DNA from: Ifrita kowaldi
Lineage: Eukaryota > Chordata > Aves > Passeriformes > Cinclosomatidae
Reading direction: 5' to 3'
DNA length: 64,000 nt
Assembly (NCBI GenBank): GCA_013398055.1
Contig: VZRS01009616.1
Location: forward strand, 1 to 64,000
Shown here: positions 40,022 to 51,800 of the stretch, piece after piece
Position numbering within the stretch: the stretch's first letter is position 1
How the letters are laid out: every line of letters begins with the position of its first letter
Made by a program: the position numbers and the translations under genes
The notes under the pieces: generated by a model
What the model was told of the DNA's origin: nothing
The model's input: the letters and a program-made list of their open reading frames with translations, nothing else
Database searches by the model: none

Positions 40022-40571
40022 TAGCTAGCAGAGAGGAAAGAAAAGATCACCCGTGGATCCAGGGATGAGATTTGATTGTTGCACTTAAAACGTCCATTGG
40101 TCAAAGTGATGGTCACAGTCTTGATCTGTCAGGGGTAGGGGAAGCCCACAAAGCAAAGACTTCAATGGCTATACTATACATTCAGGTTCAGGTGGGAATG
40201 CCCAGGTACCTCTCTGGGGGGCAATTTGACACAGTCTGTTGCAACACTGTGGATCATGCACAGGCCTCTGGTGGAAGGCCCCAGGAAAGAGAGGCCAGGG
40301 GACACTTCAGGGATCTTCAGTGGTTTATGATCCTTTCCAAGACACAGCTGCTGTTTCTCATGCCACTGTAGTTGAGCCAGTTATGCCCCATCAGGTGCAA
40401 TGAAAACCTTCAAGCTTACATGTGAATGTCCTGATACCTCCCCCAAAGGAGAGTTTTACACCTGAGCCAGTTGTGTAAGGGAGGACATTGGCAAGACAGA
40501 CAGCATTATCCCTCCTCACAGTATCTGTTTCTTTTAAGCCTCTTCCCTATCTGTCTCAAAACCCAGCAAAA
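40022..40571. other. Unassigned block between microsatellite and CR1
   Basis: About 550 bases, less AT-rich than the surroundings. TGAGCCAGTT occurs twice (about 40,373 and 40,464). It could be an old retroelement or LTR remnant, but no primer-binding site, polypurine tract, terminal repeats or protein remnant was seen, so it is left unclassified. Confidence 0.4.
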
Positions 40572-40788
40572 CAAAGAAAAACATTCTTCACCCAGAGGGT
40601 GGTTGGGCACTGGAACAGGCTCCCCAGGGAAGTGGTCACAGCACTAAGCCTGACAGAGTTCAAGAAGCACTTGGACAATACTCTCAGGCACATGGTGTGA
40701 TTCTTGGGGATGGTTCTGTGCAGGGCTAGAATCTGGACTTGGTGATCCTTGGGGGTCCCTTCCAACTCAGCATATTCTGTCATTCTGA
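40572..40788 (+). mobile_element. CR1 LINE (CR1-J-like) 3' tail
   Basis: Contains ACATTCTTCACCCAGAGGGT, then GGGCACTGGAACAGGCTCCC and GGGGGTCCCTTCCAACTCAG. It ends with ATTCTGTCATTCTG, a slightly changed terminal repeat. It is the same tail type as the copy at 28.2 kb and is 5'-truncated to 217 bases. A 70-codon plus frame (40,488-40,700) and a 91-codon minus frame overlapping it are by-products. Confidence 0.92.
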
Positions 40789-43700
40789 GAAAGGCTGCTT
40801 TGTTGTGGTCATTCTCTGGTGGTGGGTCCACACCTCCTCTGTCTTACGGTTTCACCACCACACACAAAGAACTCTCCTCCTCCCCTTCAGCTGGGGGTGC
40901 AAACCTGGCCTCAGCAAAGCACCCACTGCTTTTGCAGATGGACGATTGCTTGAGTCATTAACCATTAACATTTCAGTCTCTCACAGCATTCCACAACATT
41001 TCCATTATGAACTAAAGGAAAACTAACAGTGATTTACTGTTTTAGTAGAAATACCATCCTAACTTCACCACTTAAAGTTTTGTATAGCTATAGCCTTATT
41101 AGTAAGAAAAATACTTTTCACAAAACATCTACAAAAAGTTGTTCTGGTGGTACATTCAACTGAATACAAATCTGTACAACAAACAAATAAAATATAACAA
41201 AATGATGAGAGTTAAGGTTTAGAGTTTTTGGTCTGCATACCAGATTAACCATATTTCTTACATGATTCGATTTATTAATATTAGATTCTTCTAAGAATAA
41301 GTTCAAACAATAATCTATAGTGATCTCAAACATAAATAGCAGCTTAAAACATAAAATTTCTCTTCCTTCCATTTGTACTCTGCATTTACTATATCATCAT
41401 AGAAAACAGTTACTTCATGTAAAGCTCTTATCAAAATAAAGTTAATTAGTGGGATTGTATAACTTAAAGATGATACAGCATACAATTAAAAACTTCAGAA
41501 GGCATGGCATATGTTTAAAGAGAATATAGCACACAACTGTAGAATCTGCATCAGTTCCACAAGGACATCTGAGTGGTCACTGAACTATTTCCAGCAAACT
41601 AGATACTGAGTATAGAGCAAATGGTTTTTCTCTAAAAAAGCACTTGAAACTATGCATCAGTATGCAAAACCCCCAGTACTTGATTATTTTCAGAAATTTA
41701 ATGTTAGCATAAACATGTAACTAAAAAGCTTTAACTTCTTCATTTGATATTAAACATTTCTTTGAAACAGTAAAAGAAAAAAAAGAAAATATTAGAAAAA
41801 GAAAAAAAAGCCTGTATTTCTACAGGTTATTGGTAGCAGACAGCTGTCACTGCTTGACCAAAACAAGGCACAACCCAAGTGTATTATGTCCAGACTTACA
41901 AGAATTAAAGAAATGAATATGTCCTTTTTGCAGAAACTAAAACTTAAACCAGAAACTAACAGGCTTTGAAAGTGATACAAATTCAACAGTGGGCAAGTAT
42001 CTGGAGTGTTGCTATTAGAGGCAAGGCTAACAAAAGTTCTGCTACAGAACAGGAAAAGAAACAGATGGGCCCATCCTGATACCACTTTTCTTTTTCTAAT
42101 GAAATTCTTTTCACGTGTAGAAGAAAGTAATATAATTCTGAATTTACTGCCACCAGTAAATAGTATGGTATCAGAACTAGACATATTTTAGACCAACACA
42201 ATGGAGTGAGATAGCCCTACAGAAACTATTCTGACCAGTGATTTTGAAGAGAAACAACACTTCATCAAGATTTTGAATCACAAACTTAACATAAGCCACA
42301 GGAAGACATTGGTATGATCAATAAATCATGCAAAAAGGGAGTTGAAATTTAGTTACAGGTAATTTGCCTTCCCTGTGGAAGGAGATAAGAAGTTCTTTCT
42401 ATAAGTTACAAGGTCATTTATAAAAGCTTGACAGAACACAGATAAAGATTCCTCTTGGCTTTACAGTCAGTAAGGTCAGAATAAAAATATTCACGCTTAA
42501 AACACGGTGTTGTGAATTTATACCTGAAAATCATGCCTAAGAGCTTTTATTAAAAAATTAGAGTAACTATAGTTAGATCAGCATGGAGCACTGTTAAAGT
42601 AATCTGAGCTAATGAAAACATCAGCACTGCAACAAGAAAGCAAATTAGAGATGAAGCAGAGAGCATTAATGCAAAGAAGTACTGAGGAAAAATTCTGCGA
42701 TATTCAGTTGAGGCAAAAGTGTGACAATGCTGCAACAGGACACCATCACCACTTCACCATCCAAGAGATCACAAGAAACTCCCAGCAACACCACTCCTGA
42801 TGTATTGTGCAGACTTCAGTAACCAGTGCCATGGGAGTCAGCAGGGTATTTTACTCAACTACAGAGATTAGAACAGGTATAACCATTTTTCTACCACTCC
42901 CTGTTATTCCTCCAGCTACTTTGATGTGACTTCTGCAAGAAAAATTAACTTCAGGTGCTGCAGAATCCCACTTCGAATCTCCTTTACCTGCAAGTAGGGC
43001 AAAAACATCATGCTGACAATGAAAACTATCGGATAAGAGGCTCTCTCTGAACCAGTAACTTGGTCAACTTCCTCCCTGAATCAAGGTCACAGTCTGAAAG
43101 AGGCAGCCCACCAGGCCTCTGCCTGCACACAGCTGCGTGCCTTGCTTTCCCCTTGCCAACTGTTTGCTGCCTCTGGCAGCCACTTTGCCATTGTCATCTG
43201 TTTGATGTCTCAGAGACATCAAACTCACTCAGGTGTAGCTAGCCAGCCTTGGACTTCTTAACCTTTCCAGAACATGCAAAACAACCATTTGTCAGAGGCA
43301 AGAAGTCTGTTTCCTAGAACTTAAAAAAAAAAAAAAATTAGAAATACACTTGAGATTATATTCCAACTCAGTTCTAACACTGGTTCTTTACTCCATCACC
43401 AGCCATGTTTTAATTTACACTAGTAATTAGTCCTTCATGACATTGTCAGATATGGCTTTTCTTATGCAAAAGAACTTTCAAAGCAAAACATATCAAAATT
43501 TTCATCTGCACTGGAGCATATCTTATGTGCCAGAAGCAGTTTTATTAAGAAAAAAAGATCATTTAGAAATGTATAGTGTAAGGAAACCTGCAGATAAGTG
43601 TGTCACACAGCCATTGATACTGGCTTAAAACACTAAATCAACAAACCGAGGAAGAAAAGTGCCCAATGAGGTTGAGATACAAACCAGTAATGTCAAAAAT

Positions 43701-46700
43701 ACTACTCACTTCTTCATTGCCAGCTACTTCTGTACTCAATTTTAAAATGAGTAAAATGTATCAAATCAGAAACATTTTTACTTCTCAAAAGATCCAAGAT
43801 AATAATATAAAATCAATAAAATAACCAAACTATCAAAAATTACTTAATTGCCACAATCCTTCCTTTTAAATTGGGCAATTTTGTGTCTCTGGAATAGGTC
43901 ACGTTCTCATTCCACAAACAAACAACACAAGGCTGAACACTTTGTGAAGCTGCTGTTTCTATTTATACTCAGGCCCACGGGATTTGCTTTAAGCTTGTGT
44001 GAACTACAATGGGATGGCGGGAGCAGGGTTTGTGTGTGAGGCATATTCTACTGCTTCCCTGGCCCCATACCATGTTAACAACATGCTCTTGGGAGAAAAG
44101 CATTATTTTATTAACACTGATACATAATTTATGGTCGAGTAACAAAAGGAGCAGAATAGGGAAACTCGCATGCAGATTATCATTATAGCACATTAATAAA
44201 TTCAGGGCCCTGAAACCGAACTGGTTACAAAGCAACAGCAGAAAGAACCACTGATCCACAAAGGAGCCATTTTGCTCATTAGGGATTTTTTGTTGTTTTT
44301 GTTTTGTAAAGCTGTAAGTTGTGCCTTAAAGTATCAGCGTGACTTCCTTTCAGTTTGCTTGATACTTTCAGTGTCCTTCCCCTGTGGGCCTTTGTCACAG
44401 CTCTTCCGCTTCACAGCGTGCCAACCGAATGCTTGATTTTGCGCCAAGAATTATTACTGATGGACCATACTTTTGTAAAAATCTCTCTTTTTACAGAAGC
44501 CCTACCAAGGTCTTTAGAAAAACTCACACCACTTCTACTCAGAACTTAAGAGTTAGCATTTTTATGATTTTAAGCAGATGAGGAAATGTAACACAACCTT
44601 TTGGAAAGAAGTTCAGATTCATTTTCCTACCCACAATGTATCATCATAAACAAAGACACAGTTGCATGCCTATCCTGATTTTCACTCACATAGTTGCTAA
44701 GATACTGACTGAATTTTATTATTACACATGATTTTCTATGAAATTCTTTTCACCAGAATATTGGTACTATAGCAGTTTTTTCTACTACTTTCAAGACTGA
44801 ATAGATTACTTTTATTCACATGCAGACTAATTGCACACAAAAATAATTTTCTTTGTCATGACCACACACAATTCACAGGCATTCTAAATTTTATAGTTAA
44901 TGCACTTCTTGTTTACTTTTTCCAGTGTTATCAGCACTACCATACCACAGGATTGCTCCTAGATTTAGAGTTTCTAAAGGAGAAAAAATCATGTTTAATA
45001 CTCTATTACATATTTCACTGTCAGCTGCACCATCACTTCATTTGTTACTTCAAACAGTCCCTTTTCAGTTGTAGTCTTTTACATTTTTATTTTCAGTACC
45101 TGAGAATACATGGTACTATTTTCCATCCTTTAATTGTTAAGTAAACTGTCTTCATTTAGGCTTTCTTACCTACATGTCCAGTTTACAATTTCATTTAACA
45201 TAACTTTGAATTACTGCATCTCCTTCCTACCTTCCTGATATTTCGAAGCAATATGATTTTAGCTGCAATGTAAACTTTTACTGAGAAGCCACTGTAAAAG
45301 GCTGAAGTCTCTATTTTTAACAAGGAGGAGCTTAATTTAAAAAAAAAAAAATCTACCAAATTCCTTGACAAGTTTTCTTAGTATCTCACCAGTGATGGAT
45401 TGTCATCACTGAATATAATCAAAGAATCTCACCTCATGTCTAAATTTGTGTTACATCAACTTACAGGTCTTGCTAGGAAACTAATGAGTCCATTAGAAAG
45501 TAGAAATGTTATCCCGGAATCTGGTTTTTTTTCAGATTATTGTTCATCCCAATTTATCCAATAAATTATTTTTTTACTTTTAAAATATCCTTTTATCACC
45601 TAAAATACAGATAATTTCAATAGGTTTGAAACTAAGAGCTCATTAACAGACTAGCAATTTTGGAATAAAAACATTCAAAAAAAATCTCAAAATATTTTTG
45701 GACACCTTTTGCATCAGCATGCTACTACATCTGACTTAGTGACTTCAGTTCCTCATCCTAGCCTGGAAAAAAAAAAGATTTACTAGAGATGAAGTTTTAA
45801 GATTTTTTTGGTCCTGTTTTCTGGTTGACTCTGGTGACCATATCCAGCTTTTAAAAAGCTAGTCATGTGTTTCACAAATTAGGTTATCTGTTCAGTACAC
45901 AACACTCAACTCACAGTTACTGTAAGCCTAAGTCTCTACTTCAAAAGCTTTTTAGAAAAACACTTTCTTTCACCAGAGCTCTATAATGGTAACAGTCTGG
46001 TTAGAGTGTTTCTGTGACAACTATACACATATATATGGTAGAATTACTTACATATTCCTGACACAGACTTCTCCCTCTGGGAAGAAGGGAGACTTTCTGA
46101 AAACTTTTTCATTAGTGATGAGGTAGATTAAGTTTTTGGTTGCCTTTTTTTTTTTTCTTTTTAGTTGGTTCTGTATCATGTGAATATCATTACAAGACAA
46201 AAAAATCAGGAAAACAGATTCAGATGAAACCAATCCCCATAATTAGATCTACTTTACAGGAAACTGCATTCCCTTAGTGAGAGAGGTCATAGGATAAGTG
46301 GCCTAAACTACAAGCAATTATTAAAAAACAGAAAAGACCAACTTTCTTTTGAAATAAATCCACTCAGAAGAAAGATGACAGAGTGCAAAGTTATAGATAT
46401 TTGCATAGCTCTGCCTAGAGGAGATGAACAGCATAATATACTGTGCTCTTTCTATGACCTCTCATATACAATTCAGCATCAGTTTTGAGCAGCCAGAGAA
46501 GCCAAAAAATAAATATATCCTCAGTCAATTATACTCAGTTGGCCAGCCTGTAGGCAATAAAAAATAACATCTGGTACTCTAGAAACCTACATTTTATACC
46601 AGGTTTGTATTTTTCAGCATTAAAGCAATGAAGCAAAATCATAGGTTTTTAATTTCTCACAAAACAGATGATGACTAGATGAAAATCAAGGTTTCTTTAC

Positions 46701-48535
46701 CAAGAACTTGCAGCAGTGCAGGCTGAAGAGATTGCAGCTGCTGGACATTCTGAACTAATTACTGGCACAGTGAGGAGCATTTACCTAAAGCCAGTGAAGG
46801 GAAATTTGAGGCACAAGGCTCACAGAGGAAGACTGGAGGTTTGGATAACAACTTGGGTTATACTTAATAGTAACTTTGAAGCTTAATGTCTTTGAGGAAT
46901 CAAAGGCAGTTAGACAAGACACTTTTAAGGATCTGAGCCATTTTTTTTTAAGTCAGCGAAAGTAACCAGAATGCTCCAGATGCCCCAAAGAAAAAGGGCA
47001 ATCTGTCCCACTAGGACACAAAGTTGCCCTACTGATGTATGCCCATCTGACGGCTGTTATGTGGAGCAGCAATGACTGTGTGAGCCTGCTAACTAGGTTA
47101 ATCACCCAGCCTCTCAAGTGATTTAACCTATACCTGTTTTCCCATTTATATTTGGAAGCTGACAATGAATGGGCTGTGAATAATCTACTGTACTAAAAGC
47201 ATCTTTAACAGCATCACAGAATCTAACAACCTCCTAGGAATTATTCAGAGTCACACAACTATTAAAATACATGAGACTGCTACTTAATAGCATCCTGTAC
47301 CTTTGCAACTTTAAATTAGCTAGACAGTCTCCACAAATGTAATCACTGAACTCAAAATGGAATTTTTTATTCATTTCCAAAAGGGATACTTTTATAATTA
47401 TGGCTGTCACATTAGGACAGTGTCCCACCAATCTAAAATGCTTTGAAAGGAAGGGCAGTCATTCTAAAAGATTGAAGTACACATCAAACACCATTTGTTG
47501 GGATAAGACGACTGTGTTTTGCCTCACAAGGATTTTGGTTTTTGTTATGAAATTAAGTGCCCTTTTTTTCTGCACATTAGACAACCACTAAAACCCCAAT
47601 GTAAGAAAAACTGTAAAAATCATAGATGGTTTATAATTGACTGTATCTCTTCAGTCAATTACATGAAGTATCTCTGTGACCATGAAAGAAGACGTCCAGA
47701 TCATTAAGCTCTAAACCACTAGGTAAGCTCATCTGTGATAAAGTTCAATAGTATATTAATGACTAATTTATTTCCCATATGAGGGAATTTCAAGAAATTT
47801 TAGTTGAGAAGTAATTTTGTTGTAAAATCTCAATGACAACTGTCATCCCTAAAAAACCTCAGTTGTAACCTAATTAGGTATTGATAACAAAACACACTAA
47901 TTCATATTGTTTTGTCATTCTGAAAAATATAATCAGGCTCATCACATTCCTGCTAGCAGAGTTTAAAAAGACAGCCAAATGACTGTTAAATCTCTGTGGG
48001 ACAGAATTCAAGTTTTCATAAACTTCAATGGATGTTACTTGTCTGAGATCTTCAAGGCCCCCTGCTTCTTCAAAAGAACTCTGCCCTAGCAGGTATTTGA
48101 ATCCTGCTGAAGGCAAACGGGCTGAACAGAAGACCTTATGACTTTCTACAACCTCCAAGATCAGAGTTCTTCAATGTAACTGTCATTGTAAAAACTGGAT
48201 TGGGAAATTCCTTCTGAATTACACATTTCAAATGATAAATCAACAAAGTAAAAAATCACAAAGCATGAACAATTAACATATGTAAAAAAACCTTTTTCAC
48301 AGTTCACAGTATATGTGTAATCTTTCATAGCCCCATGCAAGCAGTGGAATTCTGTTTCATAAACCCACCAGATCACAGTACTATGTAACTCCACCCTGGA
48401 AAAATACAATGAAGGAGCTTAATGCTTTGTTTCTCTGAATGACACAGTATTTGTTAAATAAAACTTTAGTTACAAGTTAAAATGGTAGCATATGTAGAGT
48501 TTTATCTTTCCCTTGGGAAGGAACTCAGTAAATCA
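40789..48535. other. Unannotated AT-rich DNA with one notable palindrome
   Basis: No gene or young repeat recognised. It contains the palindrome at 43,200. The part at about 43,960-44,300 is unusually mixed in composition and could be a conserved non-coding element, though conservation cannot be judged from one sequence. Minus frames of 94 and 82 codons at 47.9-48.4 kb match nothing I recognise. Confidence 0.5.
43200..43224. repeat. 25-base perfect palindrome
   Basis: GTTTGATGTCTC and GAGACATCAAAC flank a single central A, giving 12-base perfect arms. A palindrome this long is uncommon by chance in 64 kb. It could form a hairpin or cruciform or bind a symmetric dimer, but no known binding motif is asserted. 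Confidence 0.85.
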
Positions 48536-48889
48536 GCGCTCCTGGGTCACACCCAGCCCTGACTGTCCCTGGCCCTTCCTGGGGCTCCCCCTTCCCACCT
48601 GCAGCCCAGGACCTCACCCCAGGGATGCCACAGCACTGGTGTTCTCCAGCTCCCCACAGCCCTGACCTGCCCTGGCCCTCATGGAGCTGGGTGCACCTGC
48701 GGGCTCGTGTCCAGCCCAGCCTCAGTAACTCTGGGACCCCAGGAGGAGCCCAATGCCCGGCGCTGGGGTTTCCCTGCTGCCCCTCACCTGTCCCACTCCT
48801 GGCTGGAGGTGGGATGGGCTCTGGTGCCAGGCCCTGCCCCAACAGATCCCTGAATCCCCAGGAGCCCCCCAGCTCTTGTTGCACCTTGG
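48536..48889. other. Isolated GC-rich block with degenerate ~100-base internal repeats
   Basis: About 350 bases rich in C and G on an AT-rich background. CAGCCCTGACTGTCCCTGGC near 48,554 recurs in altered form (CAGCCCTGACCTGCCCTGGC) near 48,657, and CACCTGC recurs at about 48,596 and 48,694, giving a period of about 98-103 bases. CpG is sparse, so it is not a typical CpG island. The 133-codon minus and 106-codon plus frames here reflect the scarcity of stop codons in GC-rich DNA. It may be a minisatellite-derived or inserted element; no target-site duplication was identified. Confidence 0.7.
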
Positions 48890-51800
48890 CACTATATGCC
48901 CATATGATAAAAAGCATATACTGCATTTTTATTTATAATTTTTAAAAAATCATAAAGTAGTAAATACCTACAGTACTCATGCTGCACAACCCCAATAAAT
49001 ATTGACTGCTAATATTTAAAATACAGAATATGCGGTGTAAATGCCACAAGCATATAACTCAAAGGTCACTTTATTTTTTTGTACTGCTCTTGCATATTAA
49101 GTGAAAGACCACAAAAATCTGGCAAGATTGTGCATCAGTGCAATAAATTTCTATATTAACTAAACCCATTTAATAACAATGCAAAACACTTTCCCATACA
49201 GATTGGTATTAACCAATGCCGCTAAAGCACTATAGTTATTCAGCTATTCCAGTATACCATATATGTGGCTCCCTTCTATTGCTTTAAGACAGCTAGAAAT
49301 TTTACACACCTAAACCTAAAAGTAAGAGATGTTCAAAAAAGACAGCAAAGAGTTCCCTTTTTATAAGGCTATGGTCCAATATTAAGCAAAAAATTTAAAA
49401 TCACCTAAACGGAACAGATATGAGATGCAAAAAGAAAACACTTTTGCAAAAAGATTACAATACAAACATTTTTCTGAGAAAGCTTGGTGAAAGAAGAACT
49501 TGCAAAGTATCTTGCTTCCTTAGCTTTCTCATGAATAGTTTCCACACCATAAAACTTACAGTGCTTATTTGCCTGTAGCATAAATCAGAAGTTTCAGCTT
49601 CACTTAATGTCACACAGACTTGGCATTAAACCTTCCTGGCTGGTGCACAGGTTATCCTTCTCTATTTGTTAAGACTTATTTGCTCCCCATGTCCCCTTTC
49701 CAAAGTCACTTAAAAGCTTTATTAAAACAGGCTTCTTGATGAATCTGTGTTCCTATGCTTGAACAAGAAGAGATATTGAAATCTTGTATGAGAATGTCCA
49801 CATAATCTACTCCAAAAGCCATCTCAAAGCTTTAATTAAATACTTTTTCAGCCTAGTTTCAAACAGTAATGTGGCTATCACTCTTGTTCTCTTTCAAAGA
49901 CTAATGTATACCTGAACAGAGTTCAATATCAAGAAATTAGAATGACGTGCACCATGGTGTATGCAGAGCTTGTGTTTTCTTTAGCGACAGTGGAAATGAA
50001 TGACCAGTTACATTAAAGCATGGGCTACATCTGACAAACATTAAAAGGTAAAGAAATTGAAAGGAAATGATTTCATAGATATGACAAACAGCAGACTTAA
50101 GTGACTAACCTATGGCTTCATGGGGCATCAGAGGCAGACCTAAGTACTCCTGAGCTTTTCTAAATCACAGACCAGCGTATTTTTTCACAAGACTCATTTT
50201 CTCACTGTGTTCTTACATCCCATTTAGAGATTCCCAAGCATATAGTCTCAAATTTTTCATTTTGTATTTAAACTACTTCTGCGGACTGAATAAGTAGAAA
50301 CAAATGTGAATATTATTCCTCACTGCTCTATTTAAAAGCCTAAGTAGGTAGTTTGAAGTACAAGATTGCATTATCTGTAACTTACTAAAATTGTACATGA
50401 ACTTTTATCCTGTAAGCACATATTATATCTTTGAAAAAAAGATGTTCTTTCAAAACATGGCCACTCTTACTTCTAATTTAAAAAAAGGTAAGTTTTCCAA
50501 TTAGGTTTCTGTCATGTTGCAATCACTTTCAAAATGAGTATAATTTAAAAACTAAATAAAAATGTTGCAACAATGGTCAATGTGAGGGGTTTTTTTATAC
50601 ATATAATACATGAGAGATGTAGGCTTTAGGCTATATAAGACCTTTTTCCTTTAAAAAAACAAATGAACTGTCTTAAGCTTCACTTTGCAAGAGACAGGAC
50701 ACAGCTTACAACAAGAAAAGCATATGTGCAACCTACAAAGGCAATTTGTTCATTATTGACTGAATGCAGTTGCATGACTCTATTTTCCTGCAATATTTCT
50801 ACCAACTGAGTGACCCTGAACAAAGAAAGAAAAAATTATCTAAAATGGGTTGGCTCCTCACTCCTCGGTGCAATTGCTTCTCAGTTCTAAGAAATTAAGA
50901 TTAACTTTTGCAAAATGCTTTTATGTTTTTTATTGAAAGTAAGCATGGAAGCAACATCTATCTGCTTGAGATAGGAAAAAAAATACATGTTTCTCAGTTT
51001 TTCAGAGGAGACAGAAAATTATGAAAGAAAAGACCCATCTTCTGTAGGGGACATATAAACAAATGAAGAATTTCATCATTTCAGGAGCATTCCTACCAAC
51101 AAATAGGTTGTGTTTAAAAAAAAAAAAAGTAACCTACTCTGTAGAAATATCAGATTAATTTCCATAACTTTTTACCGTGTTATAGAACACTGCAGAAGTA
51201 TGAAGCCTTGTTAAATTAAACTTCATGTTATATTTTGAGATGTAAATTGACAGCTTGCTTCAATTAGTTGAAACTAAACTCTACCCAAATGCCGTAAGGC
51301 AAGAATTTAGAGACCATCCTATGTGTTATTCTCAATGTACTCCAACCACTTTGCTGAAACTACAAACCTTACAGCTACAGCCTGTTCACTTTGTTTTGCC
51401 TCCATGTGCTCAGTAATACTGAACACCTCATAGCTACTAAATGACAAAAAAGGTTGCCGGTTCCTACTATGCCCAAAATGTGGAAGGAACTATAAGGTAC
51501 TGCTTTAGTTCACTGGACTCCAGATTTACAGAATGTGATAGAATAAGCTTCAAATGATCTCTACACAAAGCTTGGTAAGAAATGGCCTTACGCAGTTCCA
51601 GAAGGTCCTAAAGGCCAGTTATCTCTGAAATCCCAAACAGAATATGAATTAGATTTCCCAGCCAAAAAGTTTGCGTATGTCATGGTAGTAGTAGAAAAGA
51701 CATTAGAATTTGACTCAAAAAAAAAGCCACTAGTGTCAAATGCAGTGTGTTAATTACTTTTGGGGACAGCGGGTTAGGAGACCAGACTGCTTAGATGAGA

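Noticed and set aside
39814..40116. 100-codon minus-strand frame rich in Phe, Ser and Leu
   Set aside because: It is the translation of the homopurine/homopyrimidine microsatellite.
48525..48945. Overlapping 133- and 106-codon frames on opposite strands
   Set aside because: Stop codons are scarce in this GC-rich block on both strands. No domain or start context supports coding.
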